Source of the DNA: Xenoacremonium recifei
Lineage: Eukaryota; Ascomycota; Sordariomycetes; Hypocreales; Nectriaceae
NCBI GenBank assembly: GCA_012184525.1
Contig: WOFQ01000001.1
Coordinates: forward strand, 434,001-498,000
Reading direction: 5' to 3'
Length of the DNA: 64,000 nt
Below, one piece after another: positions 1 through 10,282 of the stretch (the first letter of the stretch is position 1; the number at the start of each line of letters is the position of its first letter). The notes under the pieces were generated by a model. It saw only the letters and a list, made by a program, of their open reading frames with translations, was not told where the DNA came from and did not search any database. Both the position numbers and the translations under genes were made by a program.

Positions 1-1123
1 AATATCGTGCGTCGAGCCAGCGCGTGCTCCTGCATCACCCAACCACGCCGATTCAAATTCCCTTCCAAGACATGCTCGTTAAAGTTGTCAATATCCTCAC
101 AGATGTGAAAGCACTCGTCTGGACGCCTGTGAATCGTCACGTAATTTCTCTCCTTCCGATCTTTGAGAAACCCGTCGTAATGGCCAGTTGACCGACTCGC
201 TGCAATGACGCAGTATGCCAGGCTGAACACGGACTCCATCTTTCTAGCCTCACTATTGAAGTCTCCTCCGGCACCTTGGATGATACAGATGGAGTCGATC
301 CACAGGTGTCGGACGCCCAATGCTCGTGTTGTGATGACAGCATCCCGGAATGTGGGTGGTAATTCAGCCACGCTAATGCCCTTCTTGTGGTCCTCAATAT
401 TACCTAGCGTAGTGCTAAAATGAGGTCCCGTACCCCAGGGATGGGACAGAGCAATATACTGAAGATAAGGACCGAGACCAGTCTCCCACAGATGGACTGT
501 GGGATCCCCGTCTTTTCCCACGTCAATGAGCCGTGTGGGCAAAGCTGGGGCTGAAAAATTCTCGTCTTTTTCAGACCACAGAGTCCTTCGACAACTCGTG
601 TGAGCTTTGTCGCAAAAGCCGAGCCAATGCTTCATGATCTCAAAATGCGCATTGTTGGTAGCCTCTGAAAGTTTTGGCAACCCAATTGGGAGTTCTACTT
701 CGGCCTTGTATCCTAACAGTACAAGCGCATTCAACTGTTAGCCTATAATAACGATAGAGTGCTGGAATGAGGAAGCATACCAGGAGTTGTGCAAATTGAA
801 AGTACCGGATGGTCCTCTCCATGGAGGACAAATCGAGACTGAATCCTCTCAAACGTGACTTCTGACAAATTTGTCAGCTTCTTTTTGATGCAGATACTCC
901 AGAACAGGCGGCAGAGATGGCAAATCTTCGCTTTATCTTCCAGCTCCCGCATCCGATACACAATGCTGAATCCTAGCCTCCAGAAATCATGGGCCATACA
1001 GCCTTCACAGAGCGGTGAAGATACATAGGATTGCATGTCGACGAACAGAGACTTTCCTTTCGCTTCTGAAAGCAAACCGAGAACGAACGGATTGTCAACA
1101 TAGATGTTCCAGCAATCGCCTAG
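1..1123 (-). CDS. HET-domain (heterokaryon incompatibility) protein, C-terminus cut by window edge
   Basis: HET domains trigger cell death in fungal non-self recognition. Exons read 1123..781 and 712..1, with an intron 780..713 (donor GTATGC, acceptor TTAG). The first exon holds a Cys-rich stretch (CEGC...H, then CHLCRLFW) usual ahead of HET domains. The second carries the hallmarks in order: YIALSHPWGT, LPPTFRDAVITTRALGVRHLW, WIDSICIIQG, then NRRGWVMQEHALARR at the edge. The frame is still open at base 1, so the C-terminus lies outside. The exon at 1123 begins in phase 0 right after an acceptor (GTTAG) and no ATG opens it, so it is an internal exon. It is best explained as the continuation of the kinase gene upstream through the single-codon exons at 1566-1196. 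HET identity is very safe; being a separate gene is not. Confidence 0.9.
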
Positions 1124-1634
1124 CTAACGTCACAGTGAGTATTTTCTTTTACGAATTCAATTGAGTGACGTTCCAAGTCTTGCATATTTACTCACTTCCT
1201 AATTGTAAATAACTCAGCATTGCAAAATTGAGGTAGGGACAAAAGACTCACTGGCTGTCAAAATTCCCTAATTAGTCTTGAGTATCTCCAATGTCGTTAT
1301 TTACTTACATGCTAAGCAGAGAGGTCAGATATGGTTAGTTGCGAATAAAAGATAAGAATTGCTGCAAGGGACTCTTACAATCTGTTGATGTCAATTGGGG
1401 GCTCATCAAGACAGCTAGAAAGAATTGGTCTTGAACTCACGTACTAAATGATGTATTCAATCAGCGGGTTGCTCTAGGATAACTGGGATTGAACGTACGT
1501 TCTATTTCGGAAAGCCGTAAAATGAGTACCGATCAGCCAGAAACTGGGACTATGGATGAACTCACGGCCTGTGCAGATGTTATTCAACAAGCAGAGTACC
1601 GCGAGTTAGCGACTTTGTTTTCTCTAATTCTTAC
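1124..1634 (-). other. Train of eight introns and seven 3-nt exons linking kinase and HET exons
   Basis: On the minus strand, single-codon exons lie at 1568-1566 (GCC), 1501-1499 (AAC), 1443-1441 (TAC), 1381-1379 (ATT), 1311-1309 (CAT), 1254-1252 (CCA) and 1198-1196 (GAA). Each is preceded by an AG acceptor and followed by a canonical donor (GTGAGT, GTACGT, GTGAGT, GTAAGA, GTAAGT, GTGAGT, GTGAGT). Introns are 66, 64, 55, 59, 67, 54, 53 and 72 nt. Branch-like sites such as GCTAAC, GCTGAT, ACTAAC and ACTAAT sit near the 3' ends. The kinase exon ends in phase 0 at 1635 (donor GTAAGA at 1634) and the HET exon starts in phase 0 at 1123. The spliced joint would read ...NKS-ANYIHPE-LGDCWN... . The structure is inferred; no transcript has been seen. 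Confidence 0.7.
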
Positions 1635-3712
1635 ACTTTTATTCTTAGAGTACGTAGTCTGTGACATAACCAGATACTCAGATTCGCTCATTGTCCTTGC
1701 ATTTCTGGCGGTTGCGGTATCAGGCGGACCGCGAACAAACCGATCGGATCTCGGATGCCAATATTCCGTTTCGGGCTTGTCCATTATCTCCCGCAGTGAA
1801 TCTCTAACAGTGATTGAATTTTCTCGGAAATACCTCGACGTAGTTTTATATTGCGAACGGGGCTGATAAGGCGTGTCAGCGAGATGAGAAACCTCACTTT
1901 GGGGGTTTCCCTCTAGACTTGTAGTGCTTGGTGCTTGTATTGCTCTCAGGTTGGGTCCGAATTCCACAACTAGAAGTTTCGTCCTGACGATCTTCAGGAG
2001 ATCTCCCATGGCAGTATTGGGGCTAAAGCCGGGATCCCTTTCCATATGATCCATCCAGGTCAAGACAACTTCCGCAACCTCGAGTTGGTGTTGAGACAGG
2101 GGTGCGTAAACGGGATTATCGTCCATATAGTTCATCCATGCTGTGACGAGGTCGTGAGCTGTTGGGCGCTTGATCTGGTAATAAGTCTGTATTCCGGGAG
2201 ATACTCCTTGGATTCTTTCATTGAAGCGCCGATATTCATCGTATCCGTACATGAGCCAGATCATGAACTCGAGAGTGATACATCCTAAGCCCCAAATGTC
2301 GGACAGACGAGATCTGCGGTGGATGAATTGATTTCCATACCCAATCATGCCCCCGTTGATTTCAGGAGCTTCATATTGTGTTCTTACGTATCTGCCTCTT
2401 TCTTTCTGGCTACTGGACAGTATGCGGCTGTGTTCTTTGCCAAGACCCCAGTCACTTATTTTAAGAGTTCCGAACGTGCCAATACCCCCATCTCTGTAGC
2501 AAAGAATATTCTCCGGCTTTAAGTCTCCGTGTCGATACGATGAGCTCTCGTCGACATTGTGAGAAGCGGCGATAGCACTAGCAAGACCCAAAATTTGAGT
2601 TATGAACTCTTTGCATGAGTGCTCAGTCAACGGCGGAGTTTTCAAGTTCTCCCATATATCTCGTAAGTTCCCTCCATTGGCATATTCGTAAACAAAGTAG
2701 TGGCTCTGATGGTCGTGCTCGTCCCTCTTGAAAGCTGTGATGAATCGGGCAATGTGTTTCTGCTCAAGGCTGTTCAATTTTTCGAGAAAAATCGCCATGG
2801 TCTTCCAGTCTTTGTGCACGGTCGTGGGGTCTGTATCAGCTGATGGGTAAATCTCCTTGACCGCGACGAACTTTGGACATGGTTCCTTCTTTTCAATTGG
2901 TGAGCTCCATTATTGAGGTACCTTCTATAGAGAGAGAGAGTACTCACCCAGACAGGGTCGTGATAGTTGTCCGGATGCACGGAGACTTTGCTGACTCGAC
3001 TAAAAGCGCCTTGTGTGATTTGTTTTTGGTAGGTAAACGGCAGGAGCATTCCCTCTGGAAGACTGAAGCTCACCGTACCCGGGGAAATAACCGGACATAA
3101 GAAGAGCCATTGAGACATGTAGAACGTATCAATTCTAGCCCGCGTCCAGAACTTTTGCTTCTGGTCATATGCTTGGAATTTGTGGATAGAATACTTTCCA
3201 CATGGTTCATTGTTGCCGAGAACCATAGGCTCTACCCTGTCCTCGAATATGACATCCATCTCGCCCTCTTCTGGAATGGAAGCAGAATCGTTGTCATAAG
3301 GCCACGACTCCTCTCCCTCAAATTCCCCATCCATCGTATCGTGGGGGCCTTTGATAGGTAGATCCTTGTCGCAGAAACCGTGTTCTTGGAACATGTTCAT
3401 AGCCATACGTAAGTTGGGGCCTTCAAATGAACAATGGAAACAAGTAAGGAAAGTCTTTTTGGCTTTTTCAAGGATGTAATTGACCAGCTCGTTGTCGTCG
3501 TCTGAGAGCGGGTGTCTCATAGCAAGCTGTGGTATGACGGTATCCTTCGTGACAATCCTGTCAATACGCCCTGCCGGGGCGAATTGTGATCTAATGCCAT
3601 TGAAAGTGCTGACTCGGAGATTTTGCATCAGTTTTGTGTCCAGTGAGTCGATTTTTCGTCGCTTCCCACGTGAGGTTTCAGGGTTGCGCGAAGGCTCTGC
3701 GGCGCTAGCCAT
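1584..3712 (-). CDS. Protein-kinase-like protein (probable N-terminal half of a kinase-HET fusion)
   Basis: Exons are 3712..2948 and 2888..1584 (or ..1635 if spliced onward), with a phase-0 intron of 59 nt. Read to the TGA at 1584 the product has 689 residues. Residues 1-225 are a domain I do not recognise, basic at the start. The kinase fold begins near LPFTYQKQITQGAFSRVSKV (Gly-loop region). The VAVK lysine is about residue 266. The catalytic loop is HGDLKPENIL (about 375), so HRD is changed to HGD. DFG is changed to DWG (about 401), and APE is at about 429. The intron falls just before VAVKE, as in the divergent kinase at 4951-7390. The C-terminal tail after about 560 is polar. The ATG at 3712 is the first in frame. 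Activity is uncertain, but the Lys, Asp and Asn positions are kept. Confidence 0.85.
2889..2947 (-). other. Intron of the kinase-like gene, at a position shared with its paralogue
   Basis: Donor GTGAGTA follows the codon for W in HDPVW. Acceptor AAAAG precedes AAG GAA CCA. The intron is phase 0 and contains a short GA repeat. The divergent kinase gene has its own phase-0 intron (6159-6249) at the equivalent place, between the Gly-loop strand and VAVKE/AVKEL. Confidence 0.85.
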
Positions 3713-4950
3713 TGACGAGACGGAAAAAAAAATAAAGGCGTCAAATTAGAGAAGTGAATGATTCATCTATACAATGAGTCCCGAAAGAAGAAGACGGCTC
3801 TATCATATACTACTAGAAAGGTGGCTATGCCTAGCTTTTGTACCTTCCTTCAAACAAGCCTTAGCCCCGTTAGGCAGTAATTGGAAATTGGGTGACTGGT
3901 CATCGATCAGGTTCGAGGCATTGGGTATTCGGCTATTTCGGAACTTCCTGTGCAAGGCGTGCAGGGCCAATGGTGAGGCTACAACCTATCAGTAGGCTGA
4001 AAGTCTCTTCAACGCATAAGATTGGAGGGTTTCTGGGGCTCATGCTCCCACATCATGGAAAGCAGTGGTTCGATTGACCTGCACGCACTCCGAAGTGGCG
4101 CAGCGAAGCCTTAGCTCAAGGTGCGAGAACGTTTGAGGCGCGGTACAGGTGGCGATGGCCAGTCTGGGGCTCCAACCAGAATATGCATCTATGACGGCGA
4201 GGGAAATGCAATTGGCTCTGAACTGGCCAATGTCTGACCGGAGCAGGGTTGCGCAGCTCACATCCCTCAAAGTGCAAAAGCTGAAAATTCGCTCAGATGC
4301 CACATTCGAGGCAGTGTCTGATAAAGCATTTTCAGATAGTGGGATGGTGAAAGTAGAATGAGCTTCGGATTACAATTGAGAATCCGCTGACTATATGTAT
4401 CCGTTATATCCTATTACTCGCTACCATCAAGCCAAAGAAATAAGGAACGGTACGAAGCAGCGGGCGCCTACTTCATTTGGTTCTTGGGTAAGCCAGCTAA
4501 AAAGCCTACTCTGCGTTGTCCTCTCTTGATAGGCTTAGAAAAGGGCTCGTACAAATATGCAGGTATCTGCGCCGAAGATTCCGGTCCAGTGACCTCAAAA
4601 TGCTGACGGCTGTGGCCTGCAGAGTGATACTTGTAAATTGGCTGCAACGGCCCAATTAGACTGCCATTACGGACAATGTTCTAGACGCCCTGATATTTAA
4701 GAGGGAGCAGGCCGTGTCTCCAAACTTTTGCACTGCCTCCCACCCGAACACCAAAATTCATCTCGGACAAATTGTGCTCCATATTGTGGCAAAGCTTGAT
4801 TCTTGCCTGGAATCTTCGAGCATTTAGTATCTGCACATCTTGAACCCGACTCTCTCTGCATTATTGTGGGAAGACGTAGGAGCCTGCGTGGCTCCCCAAA
4901 TTGCCCGCTCGGATATACGCGCTCCTTCACCATCTGATACACAAAGGCCG
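3713..4950. other. Intergenic region between two divergent kinase-like genes
   Basis: About 1.2 kb holding only short open frames with no recognisable domain or convincing splice structure. It must contain the promoters of both divergent kinases. I see no strong TATA box, tRNA or transposon ends. Confidence 0.5.
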
Positions 4951-7390
4951 ATGATGTCTGTGCAAGTGAGAATTTCGACTACAACAAACCTACCAAAACT
5001 CTTCAGTAACCTTCCAAAACCCTTCAATAAGCATCGTCAGCAGCAAACTGGGGAACTGGATACCAATAATTCGTCCCAGCCACTTCATGAAGACAATATA
5101 AGCCTTGTGAGATACTCCTAGATTCCTCCCGATGAAAGTTTCTCATTAACAATATATCATAGGGTGAACCAAGTACCATTATCCCAAGAGTGAGCGAGGA
5201 TGGCTTTGCGTGCAGCCTCCGCTCTGGCCCCACGTGCAGCATCGCCTCTGCCTCTGTATGGAGTATCGCAGACTCAGATGGCTCTGTTACGCCCCCACAT
5301 GATGTGAGGACAATGATTTCGGACATCGTCGATGATCTCCAGGTTATCGGCTCCGACACTAACGACTCAGATGGCTCGTCAAGCCACTATATATATAGAT
5401 GGCCAAAAATTGAGCGCGTCACCGATGTTGATATCCAACTGAGGGCATATAGAACGGGCCTCAATGAAAACTACGCGGCTATTAACAGGACCGTCGGCGA
5501 TCTCAAAGCTACCCTGTTGGGTGCAATGAAGCGAAGTTGTTCCCCGCAGGCGAGAATAGGCTTTCTTCCTTCCAACACGCACTCTGAATTCATCTGCGAG
5601 GCCAATGTGTACAAGGAGTTGAAACGAGCACAGTCGTTCTTGTTCCGCAAAAATCGCATCCGATCAGACCAAGATCTTCATGATGATGCTCGCATGATCT
5701 GCAACGTAACTCTTGGTTCTACCGATGGAACTGCTACCTACAAGAAGATCTTCGCCATCTTAGTTCTTATAGGAAAACCATTAGAGATCCGTCACTTCAT
5801 GAGAGAAACTGTTTGCGACAGCGACCTTCCTCTGAATAAATTAGTGAAACGAAAAGGGCGCCAAAGGAATCGACTGGAGCTCTCTCGCACAAGCGAAGAA
5901 GAGAGCGCATTGACCTGTTTTCAGTATCTGACGGACGGACAAGTCGAAAAGTTCGAGGAGCTGCAATGGGTCATGCTATCTCCGTTTATGAACGGGCCGC
6001 AAGCCGAGGAGAAGAAACTGTTCCACTATGTCTTTAAAGACGATATGATACTTCCATTCACGGACTGGGAAGAAGGAGGGAGCCTCGGCGGGCATAGCCA
6101 GGTCTACCGAGTCCGCATTCATAACAGCCACCATAGCTTTCCAAGTTCTCATCACGAGGTATGTCGCTCGATGAATCCTTATTTCACTCTTGAGCAACTC
6201 TGGCTTCTGTAAACACAGCAGAGGCCAGACTCTGATTGTTTGAAAATAGGTTCAATATTATGCGGTCAAAGAGCTTCGCTCCAGAGATGAGGAGGACTTC
6301 AACCGTGAGGTCAATCTGTTGAACAGTTTCAGTGGCACCCATAACCACCTCGTATCACTTCTTGGAGCGTACGAGCAACACAACAAATTTCACCTAGTCT
6401 TCCCGTGGGCGAATAGTAATCTTCTTCAGTTCTGGAAAGAGTACAGGAAACAACCTGAAGTTGATAAGGCCACTGTTTTTTGGGTGGCCAAGCAATGTGA
6501 GGGTATTTCCAAGGGCCTCTATGCCATCCATCACCATCAAACCATTACGAACCTAAGCATTAATCTTATTCACAACCCATGTTTCACCTCGCAAACGGGT
6601 CAGAGACCTTCCATCAATCCTTCAACACCAGACGAGCCCACATTTTCAACTATTTGTACTTTCTCCGGCCGACATGTTGACATCAAACCAGAGAACATCT
6701 TGTGGTTTGACGATGCCGGGGACTCTTCGTCGGTAACCGATCCAGTTAAAGGAACGCTCAAAATCAGTGACTTCGGAACTTGCGGGTTCGCAAGGCAGGG
6801 CGGCTCACATCGTCTCCCCATCTCACTCACGTATCGCCCACCGGAGGTTGAACTCGATCAACCGATCACTGTCGCGTATGAAATGTGGGCTCTCGGCGCT
6901 GTGTTCCTCGAGTTTATCACCTGGTGTCTCGGAGGTTGGAAATACGTGGAGGAATTCACAGACTTACGCTGCTTGAAAGACCAGAACTCCAAATGGGGCA
7001 GTACGATGGAGACCGACGTATTTTTCATCATCATAAAGCAAGGCAACACCCAGAGAGCTGAAGTAAAGCGCGAGGTTACAAAAGTAAGAATCCCTTGCCT
7101 CCCTCGACACCTAATAATCGCTGACAATTTCTGGGCAGTTCATTCGAGATTTGCATCTACATGAAAAATGCACTGAGTACTTTCATGACTTCCTGATTCT
7201 CATCGAGACGAGAATGTTGATTATTCAACCGTCTGAGCCATTCGATTTCGATAGAAGCGAAGTCCGTAGAATTAGCTGCTGGAACCTCCATAGGGAACTC
7301 AGCAAGTTCTATCACAAATGTCACTACGAGGAAGGCTATGCTACAACACCGACGCCACGAGATGTACCAATTGCTCCACGGTTAGATTAA
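4951..7390 (+). CDS. Protein-kinase-like protein, paralogue of the neighbouring kinase
   Basis: Proposed exons are 4951..5106, 5163..6158, 6250..7083 and 7139..7390, all phase 0, giving 745 residues. The frame is open from 5163 and has no ATG until 5313. The upstream ATG at 4951 is reached through a 56-nt intron (donor GTGAGA, branch ATTAAC, acceptor CATAG), so the start is tentative. Residues 53-360 are an unrecognised N-terminal domain that resembles the other kinase only near its end (LPFT...HSQVYRV). Kinase features are AVKEL (K about 391), HVDIKPENIL (about 526, HRD changed to HVD), DFG (558) and RPPE. About 40 Ser/Thr/Pro-rich residues lie between helix E (YAIHHH) and the catalytic loop. 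No intron signals explain them, so they look like a true insert. Role unknown; possibly signalling at an incompatibility locus. Confidence 0.8.
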
Positions 7391-8542
7391 TACGTGAGTT
7401 CTTTAATGGAACTTGCATTATCATTCCGGTCGATTCACTCATCCAGGATAAATCCTGATATGTATCTATCGAAATCGCTGTTCAGCCTCGTCAGGCGTGA
7501 CTATTGGGCTCTGTGAAGGTATTAGGAAATGGTCATTATTCTGACCAAAGACAAATATTGGATAATATTTTGAGAACAATGATAAAGATCCCAGTTTATA
7601 AAGGTCCCCAAGGTAGCGTTCTGTGCACATCTCGCCAAGCGGTAGTCAGCAAGCCGGTAGTTCAACTACAAACATTAGGCAATAAATATTCCTATGGCTG
7701 ACTGAAACCGAGTTTCAACGGACGAGATGGGCAGATTTCTTGGGCCACGCTCCGGCTTAGAGCGCGAGAAAACGTTGATGCTCACACGCACGCCCTCAAA
7801 GATGGCAGGTCCAGGATGAGATATGCAGGATTCGAAATACGGACAGGCACCTTTGAGGGGGGCATACGTGGCAGTGAGCTGGTTTGTCTCCAACCAAAGA
7901 CAACCCTCCCTCCTTTACAATGATCATAATTCCGAAGAACAACCTTGAACTGACCAATGGGCGGTCAATTAACGGGTCGTATGACCTTCAAAGTGCAAAA
8001 CTTGAAGCAAGGTGGACTCAAAGTCAGCCATGCTGCGCCTTGCTACCACCCAAGCGGAAGACTAAGGCAGAAGATAACGAGTGCATATTCCATCAATTTC
8101 TGGTAAGGTCAACCAGTTTAATCCCTCATATAGCTTCAGCTCACTTATCCCGCTTGTCGCGAGCGACTGTACAGACTTAAATAACTGACAACGAGGAATA
8201 CCTGATAACGCGGGAGTTCGAGCTACAACGCGAGCTAGCGGCTCTGCGCTGATCGACAACCACGTTGCGAGAACGCTCAAGATCAGGACCACGTTTCCCG
8301 CAAGCTCACAAAACAGAACGACTCGCCTCATCTTCCAGATCATTCCAAGAGTAGTCCCTAATCTCATTTACTCTTATCACGTGCTTTGGGCCGAGCTGCA
8401 GAGCATTGGGCCGCATTACAGGAGGCGCAGAAAACTCAGTACGTTACAATTGCTGCTTCGTATTCATCCTGTTAAAACTTCGAAAAGCTTCCCGACCAAA
8501 AGCGCTTCTTAGGATTAAATATTAGTACGAAAGCACTTCTCA
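7391..8542. other. Intergenic region, nothing firmly recognised
   Basis: The minus strand 8367-8062 can encode 101 residues with one hydrophobic segment (VVLILSVLATWLSI). It has no homology I recognise and no supporting gene structure. The rest contains only short frames. The promoter of the membrane protein at 8543 lies here. Confidence 0.4.
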
Positions 8543-9365
8543 ATGGCGGATAGCCCACTCTCAATCGTTGCCAGCGTCACTGGAATCCTCACCTTCGTCG
8601 CGGCAATCCTCGCGTCCATTGTGGTCCGCGTTAAGATCGTACAAGATGGCAATCGAGAAATGGAGAGCACTCTTCAATCAGTTCAAGAAACATTGTCAAC
8701 GCTCGCTGTTGCTATCCCAAGAGGCGTAGAACAAGACGCTACAACTGACCTGTTTGTATCCGTCAAGGAACTGGCCTTTATCTTGCACGAGATTGTTGAT
8801 ACATTCGAAAAGGAATTAGGCGTTACTTTCAAGATAGCCTGGCCCGACCTTGGTCCTGACGCTTCAAGGGAAAATCAAGTTGAATCAGATCTGCACGTTC
8901 AAGATATTCCAGAGCAATGGCGTGAAGCGAAGGAGCCGGGTTACCCGGAATTTAGTTTTAGCCTACCTGGCTGGTCAAGACTTGAGTTTGTTGCACTCAT
9001 TATAGGAATCATTATAGGAGCGATCACCTATCTTTTCGCTCTAATACAGACAGTCGTGTTGAGGTTGGGAGCCACATCGAAGGGGTTTAAATGGTACTTG
9101 ATTCGAGACGAAGTCTTAGAAAAACTTCGCAAGTCGGAAGGCGCACGATCACGTTTGTTATTCTACCAGGTGTCTCTGGCAGCCAGGTAAAGTTGATAGC
9201 AATCTGACATGTTTTCAGCGCAATGACTAACATTTTATAAGACGAACTCAATCTCTAGAGTCATCAATTGCAAAATTGACTGATGACGTTGCTCAACTGA
9301 ACTCTACCATGCAAGAAGTCCGACGCACGCTCAACAATGAGGACCGAATCAGTGAACACGCATGA
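8543..9365 (+). CDS. Small membrane protein with two spans and a C-terminal coiled coil
   Basis: Exons are 8543..9186 and 9242..9365, with an intron 9187..9241 (donor GTAAAG, acceptor ATAAG), giving 255 residues. A hydrophobic N-terminal segment (about 6-28, starting PLSIVASVTGILTF) is followed by an amphipathic helical stretch (35-95). A Pro/Asp-rich part comes next, then a second membrane span (about 147-172, rich in Ile/Gly). The spliced tail (219-255) has heptad-like spacing (SIAKLTDDVAQLNSTMQEV). Without splicing the frame stops two codons past the donor, so the second exon adds the coiled coil. The start resembles the hydrophobic N-termini common on fungal proteins near HET genes, but I cannot name the family. 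It could be a signalling or pore-forming partner; that is a guess from context only. Confidence 0.75.
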
Positions 9366-10282
9366 TACTCAGATGAGACTCACCCTACGCTTGACAGTCG
9401 ATCAGAAGACGAATTTAGAAGGCCTAAGATTTTATTCGTTGCCTAAATTCTCTTAAGAGCTTTTCTATTCTCGTTCGCGTTCACTAGGGTCTTCATGCCC
9501 GGTGGTCAGACAGTGTGTCCTCTAAATGAGGAGCCTGATATTGGGAAGTGGTTGTAAAAGATAGTCATTTATCGACTTCGACGATGTAACTTACCCAATA
9601 TCTTCCCTTCAAGCGATTCAGGTCAAGCAGGAAAGTACTTTGAATGCTCCTCGTGTTGAACTATCTCAACAGTGTCCAATACCTGAATCTCTCTTCTATT
9701 CCACGTAAAGAGAAGAGAATATTTCACACGTAAAACATAAACACCCGGATGAATTCATTATAACAATCACATACCAAGAAGTTGGCTCATCCATTCTGTG
9801 AAGAGCGATGCGCTAGCCGGGAAGCAATGTGGACAGGCCTGTCGGAGGGGATCCTCTCTTACCATCAGATCATGCCCCTCACAAGCCCTACCACTCCATA
9901 CTTGCGGCACCCATGAAGAGCATCGCTCAATATTCCCGACGATTTCCGGCCACAGCTCGTCGGTTCAATTGAGACCGAGAGTAAATAAAAAATTATTTTG
10001 ACGTTTGCGGACATTCATGTGATGGTGTCAGTCCTCATCGCATAGGTCGCAGAGACCAACCCATAACACTCTGTGGTGCCATTGAGAGCAGACCAATTAA
10101 GAAGTTCAAGCCACACCTCATATTTGAAGATCATTCTTAATTGATCTACGTCAAACTATCCCAGGCCAAAGATCCAAACCTGGGTATACATGAACAGCTA
10201 TATATACTAAAATCCACGTCGCCTGTGCCTCCTCCGGCTCCCCTTCCCCAGCCCCAGTCTATAGATATACACTTTTAACCGT
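9366..10282. other. Intergenic region between convergent genes
   Basis: About 0.9 kb, A/T-rich in places, lying between the 3' ends of the coiled-coil membrane protein and ACH1. It should hold both terminators. No gene, repeat or RNA was recognised. Confidence 0.5.

Noticed and set aside
1489..1866. 125-residue + strand frame
   Set aside because: It overlaps the kinase tail and the microexon train antisense, and has no protein-like features of its own.
7391..7520. A second microexon train after the other kinase
   Set aside because: A GTGAGT donor occurs at 7394, but the AG-NNN-GT pattern with phase-0 spacing is not repeated and the frame already ends at 7390.
8062..8367. 101-residue minus-strand frame with one hydrophobic segment
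   Set aside because: No homology, no splice partners, and an isolated hydrophobic stretch is common by chance; kept only as a remark.
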